Of a stretch of DNA of 64,000 nt, positions 62,238 through 64,000 are shown piece after piece. Positions within the stretch are counted from its first letter, which is position 1; each line of letters begins with the position of its first letter. Below the pieces are notes generated by a model. The model was not told where the DNA came from, searched no databases, and saw nothing but the letters and a program-made list of their open reading frames with translations. Source of the stretch: Stenotrophomonas sp. Marseille-Q4652 (lineage in GTDB: Bacteria; Pseudomonadota; Gammaproteobacteria; Xanthomonadales; Xanthomonadaceae); the NCBI RefSeq assembly GCF_916618915.1, contig NZ_CAKAKE010000001.1:1612001-1676000 (forward strand). The letters run 5' to 3'. A program made the translations under genes and the position numbers.

Positions 62238-62705
62238 TCAGCGCTTGGGCTGCAGCATCGTGCCGGTGCAGTTCTTCGCACCGCAGCGGCAGGCCCAGAT
62301 CTTCTTCAGCCGCGGCGTGTGCCGCTCGGACAGGGTGATGCCGTAGTTGTAGGTCAGCTCCTCGCCCGGGCGGATGTCGCGCAGCGCCTCGATCACCACC
62401 TTGTCCCGGGTGCGGTCATCGCCGTCATGCTCGACGATCAGCGCCTCGCAGTTCGGCGAGCAACTGTGGTTGATCCAGCGCGCGTCATTGCCGCCGTAGT
62501 TGGCATCGATGACGTAATCATCGTTGAGGGTGAACAGGAAGGTGTGCCCGCTTTCCACATCGCCGCTGTCATCGGCGTCCACCTCGGCGTGGGTACGACG
62601 CTTGCCCTTGTACTCGATGACCAGCTCGCCCTTCTTGATCGGGGCCACCGCGAATACGCCATTGCCATGGATGGGGGATTTGCGGGCTTGGATCTTCTTG
62701 GGCAT
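62238..62705 (-). CDS. SET-domain protein-lysine methyltransferase
   Basis: A 155-residue protein that is almost only a SET domain. SAM/active-site motifs: SPIHGNGVFA (10-19), RWINHSCSPNC (76-86), GEELTYNYG (114-122) and a post-SET zinc-binding end with Cys139, Cys141 and Cys146 plus Cys86. The catalytic Tyr is in the YNYG segment. SET domains methylate Lys in proteins. In bacteria they are few and often act on nucleoid or ribosomal proteins. The ATG at 62705 gives the usual start MPKKI; an ATG 14 codons upstream (62747) is an alternative. Confidence 0.9.
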   Translation of the reverse strand: MPKKIQARKSPIHGNGVFAVAPIKKGELVIEYKGKRRTHAEVDADDSGDVESGHTFLFTLNDDYVIDANYGGNDARWINHSCSPNCEALIVEHDGDDRTRDKVVIEALRDIRPGEELTYNYGITLSERHTPRLKKIWACRCGAKNCTGTMLQPKR

Positions 62706-62876
62706 GTGCCTTTGCCATGACGGGTTGGAGGGGGGATTCTCGCTCATGCCTGCGCCAACACCAATGCATGGCCTGCGATGAGGTATCCGACAGCCGCAGC
62801 GCCGGGTGGCATCGCGCGTCCTGCATCGGTTGAGGTTGCCGTTTGCCATGGCATCCCTCCTGCCATCGACCGGTCC

Positions 62877-63404
62877 ATGATCCCATCCCGTCCTTCGTAT
62901 GCCGTCGCCGCCCTGCTGCTGGCCGTCCTGCCGGGCTGCCACCGCGACCCCGCTCCGGCCCAGCAGGTGGCCGGCCCGGATCCGCTCATCGCCCGGGGCG
63001 AATACTTGGTGCGTACCTCCGGCTGCAACGACTGCCACACCTCCGGCTACCCCGAGCGCCAGGGCGAGGTACCGGTGGAGCAGTGGCTGACCGGTTCGCC
63101 GCTGGGTTACCACGGACCGTGGGGGACCACGTACGCGACCAACCTGCGGCTGCGCATGCAGGAACTGGACGAGCCCCAGTGGCTGCAGTACAGCGGCAAC
63201 CTGCGCACCCGGCCGCTGATGCCCGATTTCGCGGTGCGGGCGATGAGCGAGGACGACCGTCGCGCCATCTACCGTTTCGTGCGTTCGCTGGGAGCGGCCG
63301 GCGAGCCCGCCCCGCCAGCACTGGCCCCGGGCGTGACGCCCCCGGAGCCCTATCTGGCGCTGGTCGCCGGGTCGCCGCCCCCGCCCGGGCCGACCGGAAA
63401 CTGA
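62877..63404 (+). CDS. c-type cytochrome lipoprotein
   Basis: A 175-residue protein with lipobox LPGC (Cys21) and one heme-binding motif CNDCH (50-54). A distal Met candidate is in RPLMPDF, about 75 residues later. The domain resembles the small monoheme cytochromes attached to periplasmic dehydrogenases. The ribosome site at ATG 62877 is weak, and an upstream in-frame ATG at 62778 gives a longer N-terminus; the lipobox spacing favours 62877. It ends in a Pro-rich tail. Confidence 0.82.
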   Translation: MIPSRPSYAVAALLLAVLPGCHRDPAPAQQVAGPDPLIARGEYLVRTSGCNDCHTSGYPERQGEVPVEQWLTGSPLGYHGPWGTTYATNLRLRMQELDEPQWLQYSGNLRTRPLMPDFAVRAMSEDDRRAIYRFVRSLGAAGEPAPPALAPGVTPPEPYLALVAGSPPPPGPTGN

Positions 63405-63414
63405 ACAGGGAAAC

Positions 63415-63443
63415 TTGGACCGGGGACACCTAAAGCGTACAAT
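63415..63443 (+). promoter_or_regulatory. Promoter of the sufR-suf operon
   Basis: TTGGAC (63415-63420), 17-base spacer, TACAAT (63438-63443). Transcription would start near 63450, 25 bases before the ATG. Confidence 0.7.
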
Positions 63444-63474
63444 TTCGGTCCGCTTTGGAAATCCGTCCCCGGCC

Positions 63475-63924
63475 ATGCTCCGCGTCACCAAACTCACTGA
63501 CTACGCCACCGTCGTGCTGACCGTGCTCGCGTCGCGGCCGGGCGAGGTGCTGAGCGCGACCGACCTGGCCGAATCGGCCGGGCTGGAGCCCCCCACCGTC
63601 AGCAAGCTGCTCAAGCTGCTGGGCCAGGCCGGCCTGGTCAAGGCCCAGCGCGGCGTGCACGGCGGCTATCGACTTGCCCGCGATGCGGCCGATATCAGCC
63701 TGATAGAGATCGTCGAGGCGATGGAAGGCCCGCTGGCGATCACCGAATGCAGCCACCAGGAAAGCCAGTGCGGCATTGCCCAGCAATGCGGCATGCGCTC
63801 GAACTGGCGCCTGATCAACGACGTGGTGGCCGACGCGCTGCGCGGCTTCACCCTGGCGCAGATGCTGCACCCCATTCCCCCCTCCGGACGACGACGTTCC
63901 ATCGACGTCAGCGTCGTCTCCTGA
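63475..63924 (+). CDS. Rrf2-family regulator of the SUF iron-sulfur assembly operon
   Basis: A 149-residue Rrf2 protein. The winged helix is in the first 65 residues (TDYATVVLTVLAS, LEPPTVSKLLKLLGQAGLV, GVHGGYRLAR). Three conserved Cys (C92, C99, C105, in ECSHQESQCGIAQQCG) are the cluster ligands. It senses Fe-S status and controls the suf genes; sufB begins 17 bases after its stop. It has its own promoter 25 bases before the ATG. Confidence 0.92.
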   Translation: MLRVTKLTDYATVVLTVLASRPGEVLSATDLAESAGLEPPTVSKLLKLLGQAGLVKAQRGVHGGYRLARDAADISLIEIVEAMEGPLAITECSHQESQCGIAQQCGMRSNWRLINDVVADALRGFTLAQMLHPIPPSGRRRSIDVSVVS

Positions 63925-63941
63925 AACCGTAGGCAGCCCCC

Positions 63942-64000
63942 ATGGCCACCGAACCCCTAGACAACATCGCTCCTGCCGAGACTCCGAACCGCGAGATCCA
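63942..64000 (+). CDS. sufB: Start of sufB (Fe-S cluster assembly scaffold), cut by the window end
   Basis: Only about 19 codons are visible (MATEPLDNIAPAETPNREI). The call rests on position directly after the SUF regulator, the start context and the usual suf gene order, not on domain content. Confidence 0.6.
   Translation, partial: MATEPLDNIAPAETPNREI

Overview
The window is high-GC DNA with tightly packed genes, short intergenic gaps and terminator hairpins. Gene content and order suggest a member of the Lysobacteraceae (Xanthomonadaceae), most likely Stenotrophomonas or a close relative. The pointers are a CreBC/CreD system, the aspartokinase-diaminopimelate decarboxylase fusion next to MurL and MurD2 (the route to D-glutamate known from Xanthomonas), an Rrf2-type SUF regulator in front of sufB, a long KatE, and an HU protein with a Lys/Ala-rich tail. 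No rRNA, tRNA, CRISPR array, insertion sequence or prophage was recognised. The genus call is inference from memory of families, not a search result.

Layout. 1-4.8 kb: the 3' half of a TonB-dependent receptor with a His/Asp-rich loop (zinc-type), then a TetR regulator with an EmrB/EmrA-type efflux pair. 4.9-6.1 kb: a 32-codon ORF translationally coupled to an unrecognised secreted protein. 6.1-9.8 kb, minus strand: gltX-zur and a secreted M28 peptidase. 9.8-13.8 kb, minus strand: creB-creC-creD and an unknown gene, with a three-copy cre-tag-like repeat before creD. 13.8-19.7 kb, plus strand: rlmJ, a GNAT acetyltransferase, mfd and an HD-GYP gene with a suspicious 5' end. 19.7-23.6 kb: an M13 peptidase lipoprotein, gpmA and a small secreted protein. 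23.8-27.0 kb: cstA with its YbdD/YjiX partner and an ankyrin lipoprotein. 27.1-34.5 kb: a peptide-use block (DUF819 membrane protein, S9 peptidase, OPT transporter, POT transporter). 34.6-39.7 kb: katE, a DUF6766 protein, a CorA-type transporter and a 3-methyladenine glycosylase. 39.7-43.3 kb, minus strand: DUF3606-ligD-DUF1264 lipoprotein, the last one frameshifted. 43.5-46.9 kb: a PAS histidine kinase with a receiver protein, ssb and a polyprenyl diphosphate synthase. 46.9-52.3 kb, minus strand: the aspartokinase/DAP decarboxylase fusion-murL-murD2 operon for peptidoglycan precursors. 52.5-54.8 kb: tandem PhzF paralogues and a second lone receiver. 54.8-64 kb: an amidohydrolase, OsmC, an EF-G paralogue, the HU protein, several small envelope proteins, a PfpI/DJ-1 protein, a SET-domain methyltransferase, a c-type cytochrome lipoprotein, sufR and the start of sufB.

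How the genes fit together. Most of the window is core genome. The clearest functional unit is the cell-wall operon: meso-diaminopimelate/lysine metabolism and the MurD2/MurL route to D-Glu sit in one transcription unit. The 27-34.5 kb block would hydrolyse and import peptides. The parts least explained by known biology are the coupled small ORF at 5.07 kb, the unknown gene after creD, the displaced frames at 19.1 and 40.4 kb, and the pairing of an H1-like HU protein with a SET methyltransferase 2.4 kb away. All functional calls rest on reading motifs and remembering families.
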